Assembly (NCBI GenBank): GCA_035772405.1
Contig: JAYKKM010000416.1
Location: 2,688,501 to 2,752,500, forward strand
Direction: 5' to 3'
Origin: Chrysogorgia sp. JL179-B06
Lineage: Eukaryota > Cnidaria > Anthozoa > Scleralcyonacea > Chrysogorgiidae
Length of the DNA stretch: 64,000 bases
Made by a program: the position numbers and the translations under genes. The notes below the pieces were generated by a model. It searched no databases and was not told where the DNA came from. It worked only from the letters and a program-made list of their open reading frames with translations. Of the stretch, positions 47,730-57,873 are shown piece after piece; position 1 is the stretch's first letter, and the number at the start of each line of letters is the position of its first letter.

Positions 47730-47915
47730 CCATATAAATATCCCCAAATTTAAAACATAGCTAGTGGCTAACCCAAACCTTACCCTTATCCTAACCCTAA
47801 CCCTCCACCAAATATATACTAACCCTAACTCTTACGATAATGTTTTATTTTAGAAATAACAGCTGATTTTAATTTCGACTTTTACTACCGAACGTCATTT
47901 CGGGATTTTATATGG
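47730..47915. repeat. Interspersed repeat, second copy
   Basis: It shares CCCTAACTCTTACGATA, GAAATAACAGCTGATTTTAA and ACGTCATTTCGGGATTT with 5935-6330. A short CCTAACCCTAACCCT stretch precedes it. Confidence 0.6.
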
Positions 47916-47990
47916 AAATTCAACCCGAGTGAAATTCAACCCGAGTCTCGCTTCAATAATCGCTAATACGCATTTTCTCATATAACATCT

Positions 47991-48860
47991 AATCTTCACA
48001 TTTTAAGTAGACGAAACCTACAGCGTTCGATTTGCCAGATTCAAGTGATCATTTCGATATAGAATTAATGTAAATCGGATAAATACACAACATTTCATGA
48101 TTAATATTACGGAGTTTCACGGGATAAATGTCAACACAGTATAATAATATTTCCCTGCCCTTCGGCTGTCCTTTCCGTCTTCATGATTGATCTCTCATCT
48201 GTGTTTCTTTCATCTTCACATTTTAAGTAGACGAAACCTACAGCGTTCGATTCGCCAAATTTAAGTGATCATTTCGATATAGAATTGATTTAAATCAGAC
48301 AAAAACACAACATTTCATAATGATAAATATTACGGAGTTTCGCGGGTCATCACCTACCTATACTATCAAGTTTTGTGATTGGTTGATTAAAACAATAAAA
48401 CAATAGAATCAACCACAAAGAAACCAATGTCCTAACCTAACCACTTTTGTTCCATATAGCCAATCGCAAAACCTGTTCATTTTAGGTACGTATTTACTGA
48501 GTTTCGCGGGATAAATGTTAACACAGCATATTAGCATAATAATATTTCCCTGTCCTTCGGCTGTCCATTCTGTCATCATGATTGATCTCTCATCTGTGTT
48601 TCTTTCATCTTGGAGAGAATCTTTGCAATGGTTTGCAGGTTTACAGGTCTCGGTAAATTGTCAATAAAATGAAAGTCCGAAATCGCTTCAGTTTCGACTA
48701 TATGTTGTTGTTGACGTTTCGTCCACGGTTCTGCGAGTTCTTTCTTCAATCTCTCATCTGTGTTTCTCTCAGTCATCCAGTTATCTTGGAGAGAATCTTT
48801 GCATCAATTTGCGGGTTTACAGGTCTCGTAAATGCTTTTCAGACTGCTATTCATTGACAA
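47991..48860. repeat. Tandem repeat, unit about 222 bp, with partial copies
   Basis: The unit starts ATCTTCACATTTTAAGTAGA at 47991 and again at about 48212. It carries CTACAGCGTTCGATT, AAGTGATCATTTCGATATAG and, near its end, CTTCGGCTGTCC and TGATTGATCTCTCATCTG. A third, partial copy begins near 48490, and a smaller duplicate of ATCTTGGAGAGAATCTTTGC occurs at 48608 and 48783. Confidence 0.78.
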
Positions 48861-48933
48861 TAAAACGGGCCGAAATCGCTTTAATTCGCTATTTATACGC
48901 CCACGCAATAATTACATTCTCTCGACGTATAAA

Positions 48934-48985
48934 ACGACGACGAACATGACGAACATGACAAACATGACAAACATGACGAACACAG
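48934..48985. repeat. 9-bp minisatellite
   Basis: Five to six copies of GACRAACAT in tandem. Confidence 0.85.
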
Positions 48986-49045
48986 AAATCAAGCTGGATT
49001 TAAGACTTGTGCTCACCACAGTGGCCCAAGTAATAACATATAACA

Positions 49046-50212
49046 TTAATATGAAATCAAAGAGTAAGACATAACGCAATTATACGAAACAGAAAAACTA
49101 TGGATTAAAAGCAACTGGAAAAAGTTTGAAATAATGCTGAGAAAGTAGCCTCTTAAAAAACGACAAGGTGTTATTATGCCACGTATAGAGTATGGGAGAG
49201 AGTTCCAGAGCCTAGTGACACGAACGAAATAAGAACACTTAAAGACATCTGTACGGGCATAAGGTACTATAAGAGTCAAGTCATCAATATTACGCAGACA
49301 ACGACCCGTACTTCTCCAAGAAATGAAACCACGTGGCATGTCTACTAAGCCGTGAATCATTTTAAAAAGAAAGACAAGATCTGTGATTTCCCTACGCATG
49401 TACAGAGGAAGAAGCTGAAGTTGTTCAAGCCTGTTCTTGTAATCTACTTCATGACCTAAAATAAGCCGAGAGGCGCGGCGCTGCACCTGCTCAATTTTGT
49501 GCATATTACGTTTCTTGTATGGAGACCATACTGGACTAGCATATTCAAGTGTTGACCTCACCCACGTGGAATAGAGTAAACGCTTTACGGTGTGATCATC
49601 GATGGCTCTCGAAGTCCGATACAATAGACCAAGCATCCTTTGGACCGTAGCAACTACATGATCAGTATGGGTGTTCCAGTTGAGAGTGGTAGTAAGCCAC
49701 ACTCCAAGATCTTTCTCACTCTGAACAACAGACAGCTGTTTAGAACCCAAATAGTACTGACGATCATAAATTGTACGAGTTCTAACAACTCTCAGCACCT
49801 TCCACTTATCGACATTAAACTCCATGCCCCAGGTGATAGACCAATTGTACAGAGCATTAAGATCTTCCTGGAGTTTATCTTGGTCAGTATTGCTGAAAAT
49901 AACTTGAAAACACTTCGAGTCATCAGCGAATAAGGGTAAGTGCGATCCCTGAGTGATTGCATCAGCCATATCGTTGATGTATATAAGGAACAGAAGCGGT
50001 CCAAGGACCGAACCTTGAGGAACACCAGATGTTTACAGGCAGCCATTCAGAAGAAAATCCATCAAGAACAACACGGTGGCGCCTCTGAGAAAGGTAGCTA
50101 CGGAACCAAGAAAGCAATGGGTCCCGAATACCCATAACGTTGAGCTTATAAAGAAGTTTAGAATGGGGCACACGATCAAAGGCCTTAGAGAAGTCAAGAT
50201 ATACTAGGTCAA
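49046..50212 (-). mobile_element. LINE fragment (jockey superfamily), 5' truncated
   Basis: On the minus strand VDLVYLDFSKAFDRVPHSKL, FRSYLSQRRHRVVLDG and a shifted GVPQGSVLGP region (50030) lead into MADAITQGSHLPLFADDSKC (catalytic motif near 49930). Then EKDLGVWLTTTLNWNTHTDH, RSTLEYASPVWSP, RRASRLILGH, MRREITDLVFLFKMIHG and RLWNSLPYSIR follow to 49046. One frameshift separates the two halves. A SINE fragment abuts its truncated end at 50208. Confidence 0.88.
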
Positions 50213-50288
50213 CAGCGCCGATGCGTTGATTCGAAGACCTCGGGTTCGATTCCCGCTTGGGCAATCAGATTTTTCATATACATATATA
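50208..50288 (+). repeat. tRNA-derived SINE fragment with B box
   Basis: AGCGCCGATGCGTTGATTCG is followed by GGGTTCGATTCCCGC (a clear B box) and GGGCAATCAGATTTTTCATA. It matches 46907-46990 and fits the 3' half of a tRNA plus SINE body. Confidence 0.6.
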
Positions 50289-51657
50289 AGAGTACAATAT
50301 ATATAAGGTAACTTTGTTGCAGGTGACAAAAGGTAACGAGATCGGTAAATTATTCCAACAGATTTGACTATTTTTTACAGGTATAATTTATGTGGGTTTG
50401 CCATGACAGATTTTCATCAATGTATACACCTAAGAATTTTATATGTTGTTTCTGGCTAAGTGATTGATTGTCGTACTGAAGAGATAAATTTGAATCTATT
50501 TTTCTTTGTCTTTGCCGAATTTACCGGAAAAACTGGTTTCTCCTAGACTCCTTCCTTAGATTGCGTATAGGTCATGAGTGTCATCACACTATACGGAGTT
50601 TGCGAACCGAATATGATCTTGTTCTTAACGAGCTCTCTGTAGTGTGATTAATGAATCTGACATCAAATTGGTGGAAGATTTTTGTTGTTTTTGTGAGAGA
50701 AGGGAGTCTCAAAAACTCAGAGGCACATCCAAAGATTGCGTTGTTTGTCTGAGAAAAACATGGTATCTGGTTCTACAAGCCTGTGAAAGATAAGTGGGTC
50801 TTAAATCTTTCTAATAAAGAGTTATCGGACTTGGAAAGGAGGGGTCTAGAAAAAGGTCTAAATTTTGCGATTGCACCTCACAAAGTTCCAACAGCTGATC
50901 AGCTGATATCATCGCTGCTGTTGAAGAAGGAATTGTTCAACTAGGTGACGATCAAAAACGTTTGGTAAGGGCGGAGGTCAGTAGCATTCTTAGGCGGTCA
51001 AATTATAGACAGTAACATTTTCAAAGCTCTACTAGCTCTTAAGAAAGATCCAGATAGGCTTGTTCTATCAGCAGATGAGGGTAATTGTGTTGTGGTTATG
51101 GACAAAAGCCAATATCACGAGAAAGCCTTATTGTTGCTTAATGATAGAAACACCTATTCTATTCTGCCATCCGATCCGAACCAATAAATTTCAAAGAAAG
51201 TTAAACAAAATGTTACTTGTGAAAAAAGCTGGTAAGATCGGCGAGTTTACCGGACACAGAATATTACATCATTGAAATATTTAGTTTAAAAGTAGGGTTA
51301 GTATTCCTTTATTTCAGGGTTAGAACTAGAGTTTTTATTTGGGTTATGGTTATGGTTAGGGTTTTTGTTCTTGTAAAGCTTCTGAATCCCGAGAAAATAA
51401 CCTTGATGTCTCTATGACGTAATCTGTGTACATTGTGTGTCCGGTACCAAAAATTCACAAAACGGGAATTCCTTTGAGACCTATTGTCTCATTCATCAAT
51501 TCTCCGACTTATGGTATATATCGAGTCATTTGGCACAGGTTTTGTCATCAATTGTTGTGAAATCAGAGAACGCAGTCAAAAATTCTGTTGAATTTGCGGA
51601 TTTTATTGAGAGTATTACACCAAAATACCAGTTGATCTTGCTATCACAAAGTATCTA

Positions 51658-52983
51658 CTAGAGGGGGGTGGGGAAAAATGATATTTGTTAAAAAAATTGT
51701 CGTACCCTCACAAAAAATCTGAGAATATTTTCATGCCCCCTTAAACTACAATATTGTAATACAAGTTGCTCCTCCAGTGTTGGATTGTTAAATACCATGA
51801 CGTTTTTATCTCGTAATATATGTTGGTGGCGGTCGATGGCATCGTCCTGTCTCAAAAGACTGGAACACTGCGTCATGGATTAGTTCCTTATATTTGTAGA
51901 TGTGCAATTCCTGCTGTAACTGAACAGTCCAACTCTAGGTCGGCAGGCTTTGTTACATTTGATGCAGTCCTGGGCTCTGAAGAAGCTCCCGTTTCCTGCC
52001 GTCTCTGCATTCTTTTTTCTTCCCACATCCCCTCTTCCCTTCGCCCCTCTTAACTCCTGCCTTTACCGTCAGTCCAGTTGCTGCAGTCAGCAACAATATC
52101 CTCCTAACCTGCTAGATCAATATCACCCGCCTTCACATCTCTCTTGCAGACGTCTGTATGGCGTAGAATCGGTCTTCCCGTATGTCGTGAGCTAGACACA
52201 AGCTCTGACCATAAAGCATTTCCTCGGAGATTCAGCCAGCCTGCGCAAGCGTCACTGGGTGATTGGGGTGTTGGTAGCCTACGTCAGTGAAACTAGTCTG
52301 TGAAATTTGAATTTTGAAAAACACAGACTCCGCCTTTTTGCGCCCGCGAGCGTCTGTACGCAGGCTAGGGTGTTGGTGGCATAGTGGTTTGTGCATGTGC
52401 CTTTCACCTTGGTCCACTCGCATGTGAGAAGAGTGCTTCCAGTTTGACTCCACCAAACACCACAAGTTTGCTCCGCGGGTACTCAGGTTTCCTCCTGTAG
52501 TAACGCTGGACCATATTAAGGGATGGCCCTTACTGGACGATCTGGTGATAACAGTTAGATTTAGCTGATTGAGTTATGCAGTATAAATATGAGTTCATTT
52601 TAACTTTTGAGCTTCCGACCCGCGTACTTGGGTCGTCTTCAGAGAAAGTATAACGTTTATCGTTTACTGATCTATTGCCATGCAAAGCTTAAAACAACAT
52701 AAATATGAGTTAGTTTGGGACGGTCGTGTTTGGGACGTGGTCTTATCATGAGATGCCCAAAATTCTTCTAAGGTTGCGCAGGTGGAAGTTTAGTATGCGC
52801 ACTGCAGAAGTAGATTGTCCATTTCTAACTACCGTAAAGCAGTTTGTTAAGCATAAATGTTTTATAATATTCTCTGATAAATTGGTCAGCTAAACGCAAC
52901 AACAACTACATTAAATGTTGTCTTTTTTCCGTACCCCTCCATTTATTTTCATGCCCCCCTTAAATATCCTCCACCCCCACTAG
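51658..52983. mobile_element. MITE with CTAG-GGGGGTGG ends (TSD TA) inside the Penelope-like RT
   Basis: Left CTAGAGGGGGGTGGGG and (reversed) right CTAGTGGGGGTGGAGG are inverted, each flanked by TA. Both ends also share GGGGGCATGAAAATA a little further in. Rejoining the flanks puts DLAITKYL and YDRSLRQ of the RT in one frame. Interior frames (51820-52195) are not recognised. Confidence 0.72.
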
Positions 52984-54109
52984 TATAGATACCTTATGAC
53001 CGGTCCCTAAGACAGGATGTTACTTTAGATCAAAGAAAGATCATAGAACTCTTGACTTTTTGTCTAAACTCAACTAGTTTTGTATATGACGGCACTTACT
53101 AGCAACAGGTTTTTGGCACAGCCATGCGTCACCCGTTTCTGCTGTGATTGCTAATTTAGTGATGGAAGACATTGAACAAAGAGCATGTGTCCGCGCCAGT
53201 GAAGCCTTTGTTTTGGAAACGATACGTCGATGATGTCATTTCCGCGGTATCCAAGAATGAAGTGAATATTCTTTTGAACCACTTGAACGCAATAGAGCCT
53301 TCAATTCAATTCACGTTTATCATTTTTGGATTCAGTCGTCAAACGAACAGACCACCGCGGGAAATTAGAAACTGCTGTATACCGAAAACCAACACACTGA
53401 CAAATATCTTTCATTTGATTCTCACCACTCCATATGCCATAAGAAGTCCGTTCCTAGAACTTTGTTTTTGAGAGCTCAAGGCATATATACCATGTGGTTC
53501 CGATTCGGGGGAAAATGAGCGAAAACATGTATTCGACGCTTTAAAGGCAAATAACTATCCTAATGATTTTCTAGAAAACTATTTAAAACCTGCAGTTACT
53601 CCACCACGTACAAACTCTGAGAACGAAAGTTCGGTGATGGGTTTTGCGGTTGTTCCGTATATTCAAGGATTACGGAACCAATTAAAAGAATCTTAGGTAG
53701 TTTCAACGTAAAAGTTGCTCAAAAACCTTCCTTGACGTTGGGTCATATTTTTGCAAAACCTAAGGATCGTATTGCGAAGGAACGGAGGAAAGATGCTATT
53801 TATTCCATTCCGTGCAATGACTGTGATCAGGAGTACATCGGTCAGACTAAACGTCAGTTTCGTACGCGTTTGAAAGAACACCAAAAGGTTGTTTACACGC
53901 GTGTGTAACCTTAAGATTGCGTGGGAAAATTCCAAAATTATTACCACTAATCCGCGGTGGCTTGACATATCAATAGCGCCCACGCCCCATTGAATCCCGA
54001 TGACGGTGGCTTATTACCAAAAGTTTATTTTCATCTTGTTAATAGATAACGTCATCATCGGTTCTATGAGGGTATAAATATAGGGACCATAACTTTACAA
54101 CGATCACCC

Positions 54110-54141
54110 CCGATGAAGACACTAGACTGGAGTGTCGAAAC
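54110..54141 (+). ncRNA. Hammerhead-like motif at the Penelope 3' end
   Basis: CCGATGA, a GACACT/AGTGTC hairpin and GAAAC follow the hammerhead core with one base changed (C for T at the second core position). The location downstream of GIY-YIG fits the known ribozyme position in these elements. Confidence 0.45.
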
Positions 54142-54244
54142 GTAGTGGGTCATGGACAGTAACTTTTAAGTTACGTTCAAAAAACTTTTTAAAGCCAGAG
54201 TAGCGTCAAACTTGTCTGTCTGATTTATCACCTGCTTGCGTTGG

Positions 54245-55211
54245 GAAATTATTTGTTTACGGACAATTTATTTGACTTCATCCAGATATCAAGGTTTTGA
54301 AGTTCACTATTTAAGACACTCGAGTTGCTTGATAATATTACACTAGTGTCAATTGCAAAAAGGAAAGATTCTGCCAGGTTTAAGGAATTTGGGAGGTCAT
54401 TTATATATTCAATAAAGAGTAGCGAACTAAAATAGAAGCTTGAGGTACTCCACATTTTATTTTATGAGAAGATGAACAAGTTTCTTTAAACTGCAAGGCC
54501 ACACCTCGGATAATATTCTAGTTTTGAAAGTAAAATTTGGTGATCTAGAGTGTCGAAAGCTTTCGATAGATCAATAAACACACCAGCAGCGATGTGGCTC
54601 CGATCGATGTCCGATGCAATGTTGATTAGAAACAATTGCATCGGACATCGAACAACTGAAATCTATAACTGAAATCTATATAAAATTTCACGACGTTCAA
54701 TAAATGTGATTAATCTATATTTTGCATAATTTTTCAATATGATATGGTCTGTAATTTGTGAAAGAATTTTAATCTCCTAAAAATTGGAATAATTTTGGCA
54801 ATTTTTAATTTGTATGGAAATATAGAGATTTATAATATTGACAAGGGGTTCTACAAGGAGATCAAAATATCTTTTTATAGCATACATAGATATATTATCA
54901 CAACCAGGGGCTTTTCCTGTCTTGAATAAACTGCAGATTTCCTGAAGTTCATCTACATTTGTGGGCTGAAGAAAAATTGATTCATCGCAATATGAATTTG
55001 TAAGGAGCGAAAAGAAACAGTGAATGGTGTCGGGAGTTTTACTTGCAAGATCTGACCCGATGTTCGTAAAATATTTGCAAAATGTGTACTGTTTGCTATA
55101 TGGGTGAGACAGAGAACATGAGTTACTTGATTTGAATGAAGAAGGCAGCGATAGTGGTGCCCTACGTTTATTTGCTTTGTGTTTATTTGCTTTGCTTTGT
55201 GACAATTCCAT
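54245..55211 (-). pseudogene. LINE reverse transcriptase fragment, both strands of core decayed
   Basis: The minus strand reads CKYFTNIGSDLASKTPDTIH, NVDELQEICSLFKTGKAPGCDNIS (RT start, to 54777), then VFIDLSKAFDTLDHQILL (about 54540-54600), KMWSTSSFYFSSLLFIEYIND and FAIDTSVILS (54249-54455). The catalytic segment has Ile where the first Asp of xADD is expected. Frames are broken. Confidence 0.75.
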
Positions 55212-55394
55212 AAAGTTCTTGGTCTTACTTTACAATCAAACCTGAAGTGGAACATCTTTATTGAGGGTATAATATCTAAAGCCTCAAAACGTCTTCATAT
55301 CCTTCGTGTCCTGAAGTATAGTGGTGTACCTGCAACCGCATATCCTTCGTGTCCTGAAGTATAGTGGTGTACCTGCAACCGCTTTGATATCTGT

Positions 55395-55880
55395 CTATAT
55401 AGCACTTATACTGTACGTTCAGTCTTAGAGTATTGTACCCCTGTGTGGCACACTGCGATTCCAACCTTTTTGTCGGACGAACTTGAGAAAGTGCAGAAAC
55501 GTGCACTAAAGATCATATATCCAGATAAATATTATAATGAGGCTTTAGTCCTTTCTGGTTCTCTATCATTAAATAAGCGGCGTTTAAATCTATGTACTAG
55601 AACCTTTGAAACTACAATCTCGACTTAATAATTTGGTTCCTGAAACTAGGGCAACTGTACAAAATCATTATTTGAGAAATAACCAGGAGTTGTCTCTTCC
55701 AAAATGTAGCTGCTATGTGCTACGATTTCACTTCTTTAGTTTTCATAACTGATTCGTAAATTTTATTGTAAATAAAATATATGATACATTTTACTTTTTT
55801 TATCTACAATGTAAACATATCGTAATTCACTATATGTTGCTCATGGTATTTTATTTAATAAAATCTTATCTTATCTTATT
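55395..55880 (+). pseudogene. LINE C-terminal end with CTTAT tail
   Basis: The plus strand reads RSVLEYCTPVWHTAIPTFLS, ELEKVQKRALKIIYPDKYYNEA and LNKRRLNLCTR, typical of the C-terminus of jockey-type LINE proteins, then a short untranslated end and TCTTATCTTATCTTA. A 44-bp direct duplication (CATATCCTTCGTGTCCTGAA...) precedes it at 55297-55384. Confidence 0.75.
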
Positions 55881-55953
55881 ATCATGAGTTTTCCGCACCG
55901 TCTCGAATTTATCCTCGTAATGTGCTAAATTATATCCTCATGTGCTAAATTAT

Positions 55954-56111
55954 TAGCCTCCTCCGCAGGCAACTCTGAGTCTCTGTGTCTTCCTAGCTGC
56001 CTATGCTCTTATTTATTTCTTTGGCTCGGCAAAAACATTATCGACTGAAAACGTCGCAAAACTGAAAACGTTGCAGCTAGGAAGACACAGAGTTGCCTGC
56101 GGAGGAGGCTA
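55954..56111. mobile_element. Foldback MITE with TAGCCTCCTCCGCAGG ends
   Basis: The inverted ends TAGCCTCCTCCGCAGGCAAC continue through ACTCTG and TGTGTCTTCCTAGCTGC. Length is 158 bp. No clear target duplication. Confidence 0.78.
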
Positions 56112-56927
56112 GTAGTGCTAAATAAAATTGTTTTGGTATTTCGTATAATGAGATTCTCGCACATAAGGGTTTGTGAAGTGTTGAATTTTTTATAGAGTTT
56201 ATTCTTTTTTCTGACCGAAACTAATAATGCATTTGTCATAGGTGTAACTGTTAATGGTTTATCATTTGTTTGTTCTAATTGTTTAGCTGAAAAGCTAACA
56301 TCATGTATATCCTTAAAAATTCAGTTGAAAAAGTATCTTACATTTTGTTTGGGTCTTTGTCCGAAAGAAGATTAGACCAATTTATGTTTGTAAGATATTT
56401 GCGAAATTTAGATATATTATTTTCACTAAAGTCTCGAATAACGGTCTTCTTGTAGCATTTACATAGAGGAGACTCCTTGAAAGTGTAGACAAACACTGGC
56501 ATATATATATATAGATCTGTTAGATCATTTAGATAATTTATAAGAAGATATATTATATGTAAGAAATATATATTTTTATGTTGTTATATATAGGGTGATT
56601 TTTCAATTGTACTATATTCAATATCTATATTATCTATTTGTCTCATTGAATCTCAAACCACATGGTTATAAATTAACAAATATTGGTGGGGCTAATATCA
56701 TCAAAATAAAATATTGGTTAGGTGCCCTTGACAGCACCCTGCGCTTGACCGTAATTAACCTTGCCCTGCCATCAGAGTTCTATTCAGAAGGTTGCGGGTT
56801 CGTCAACTTAACAGCGCACACAGCAAACCTTCACAACATTTCTATACAACTTAACATTTTGTCTTGTTTTTTTCTTAACTCGAATTAATCTTGAGTGGAC
56901 AAGATGTTAATATTCGGAATTTGTTTC
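56112..56927. other. AT-rich spacer, nothing identified
   Basis: No coding frame, repeat end or RNA gene was recognised. Confidence 0.4.
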
Positions 56928-56931
56928 TTAA

Positions 56932-57268
56932 GGTGGCTCCCTACTGTTTCTTGAAAGGTGGCAAAAATGCAAATTTCAATCTCGAAAAGGGCCCATGGAT
57001 ATTTCGGAAAAGATTGAAACTAAAGCTATGCATAGAATAACTTTCAGGGCATCAAATACTATTAATGGCTAAAGTGTTTCATCTGTTGCTATGACAACAG
57101 TGACGTTTCAAAATGGCCGAAAATGAACATTTAATCTAATTTATTTCGCAAACTAGTCGGTGACCCCCGATTTTTTTGCATTTAAACATTTCTTTTAGAT
57201 TAATTAATGAATAGGCAAATTAATTAATTAATTAATTGCCACCTTTCAAGAAACAGTAGGGAGCCACC
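56932..57268. mobile_element. TTAA MITE with GGTGGCTCCCT ends, short copy
   Basis: Inverted ends GGTGGCTCCCTACTGTTTCT continue through TGAAAGGTGGC, with TTAA at 56928-56931 and 57269-57272. Same family as the 1.45 kb element at 27843. Confidence 0.88.
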
Positions 57269-57272
57269 TTAA

Positions 57273-57873
57273 ATTGTCGGCTGGTAAAGGCTTCTGCAAA
57301 ACCTATTTCGCGACATCATGTTACGTTGCATGTAGTATAGACAATCCAGAGGTAAACTTGTCACGCAGCAAACTTCCGTGTTGAAACTGTTGCGGCCAAA
57401 TGTCGCGAAAGGTTGTAGGGACCTCGCAGGGGAGGGCTTCACCCCCACTTTTTTGCCCATGAGTTAAAAATATATATAAAATATAGAGAGCTTTAAATTA
57501 AAAAGTTAAATAATCTGACTTTCATATACTTCGTGAAAGCTAGGCCTTAATAGGTTTAGTTATTTTTTTAACAGTCATCCACAGCCTACATATGTACGCA
57601 GTGTTTATAAAAGCATTGTTAAGTTACAATCTGTTTAGAAAAAAACGCATGCATGCGGTACGGGCAGACCATTTTATTTAATTATTTAATTTGAAACACA
57701 AATTTAAGACAACTGAATTTTTACACCTTAGTTAGTAATACGTTAATTTTAAAGTGTTTAAGAAATAAACTGTGCTCCTGGCACATTTCTGACAACATTG
57801 GTGTGTTATTGTGATGACACCGATTAAATCAAATAAATAAATTCATTAAATCAAGTAAGTACAATCATTTCAA
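57273..57873. other. 3' flank of the pseudo-USP gene
   Basis: No other gene is seen. A minus-strand AATAAA lies at 57673-57678, about 200 bp past the stop codon, and is the likely polyadenylation signal. Confidence 0.5.
57673..57678 (-). terminator. Polyadenylation signal candidate
   Basis: The minus strand has AATAAA about 200 bp downstream of the stop codon of the pseudo-USP gene. Confidence 0.4.

Larger units (their letters stand above)
50570..54180 (+). mobile_element. Penelope-like element, decayed, split by a MITE
   Basis: The 5' part has RT N-terminal blocks: LSNKELSDLERRGLEKGLNF and VPTADQL (50800-50900), LSADEGNCVVVMDKSQYHEK (51065-51125), and PKIHKTGIPLRPIVSFINSP (51450-51510). 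After a 1.3 kb insert the RT resumes (RSLRQDVTLDQRKIIELL, VYDGTYYQQVFGTAM; 53000-53120). Then come SPVSAVIANLVMEDIEQRA, the catalytic YVDDVISAV (53225-53250) and PRTNSENESSVMGFAVVPYI. A GIY-YIG segment (IYSIPCNDCDQEYIGQTKRQ, 53800-53860) follows. Several frameshifts and a deletion near 51625 make it inactive. Confidence 0.88.

Noticed and set aside
51820..52195. Two overlapping plus-strand frames
   Set aside because: They lie inside a MITE, have low-complexity Pro/Ser content and no recognisable domain.
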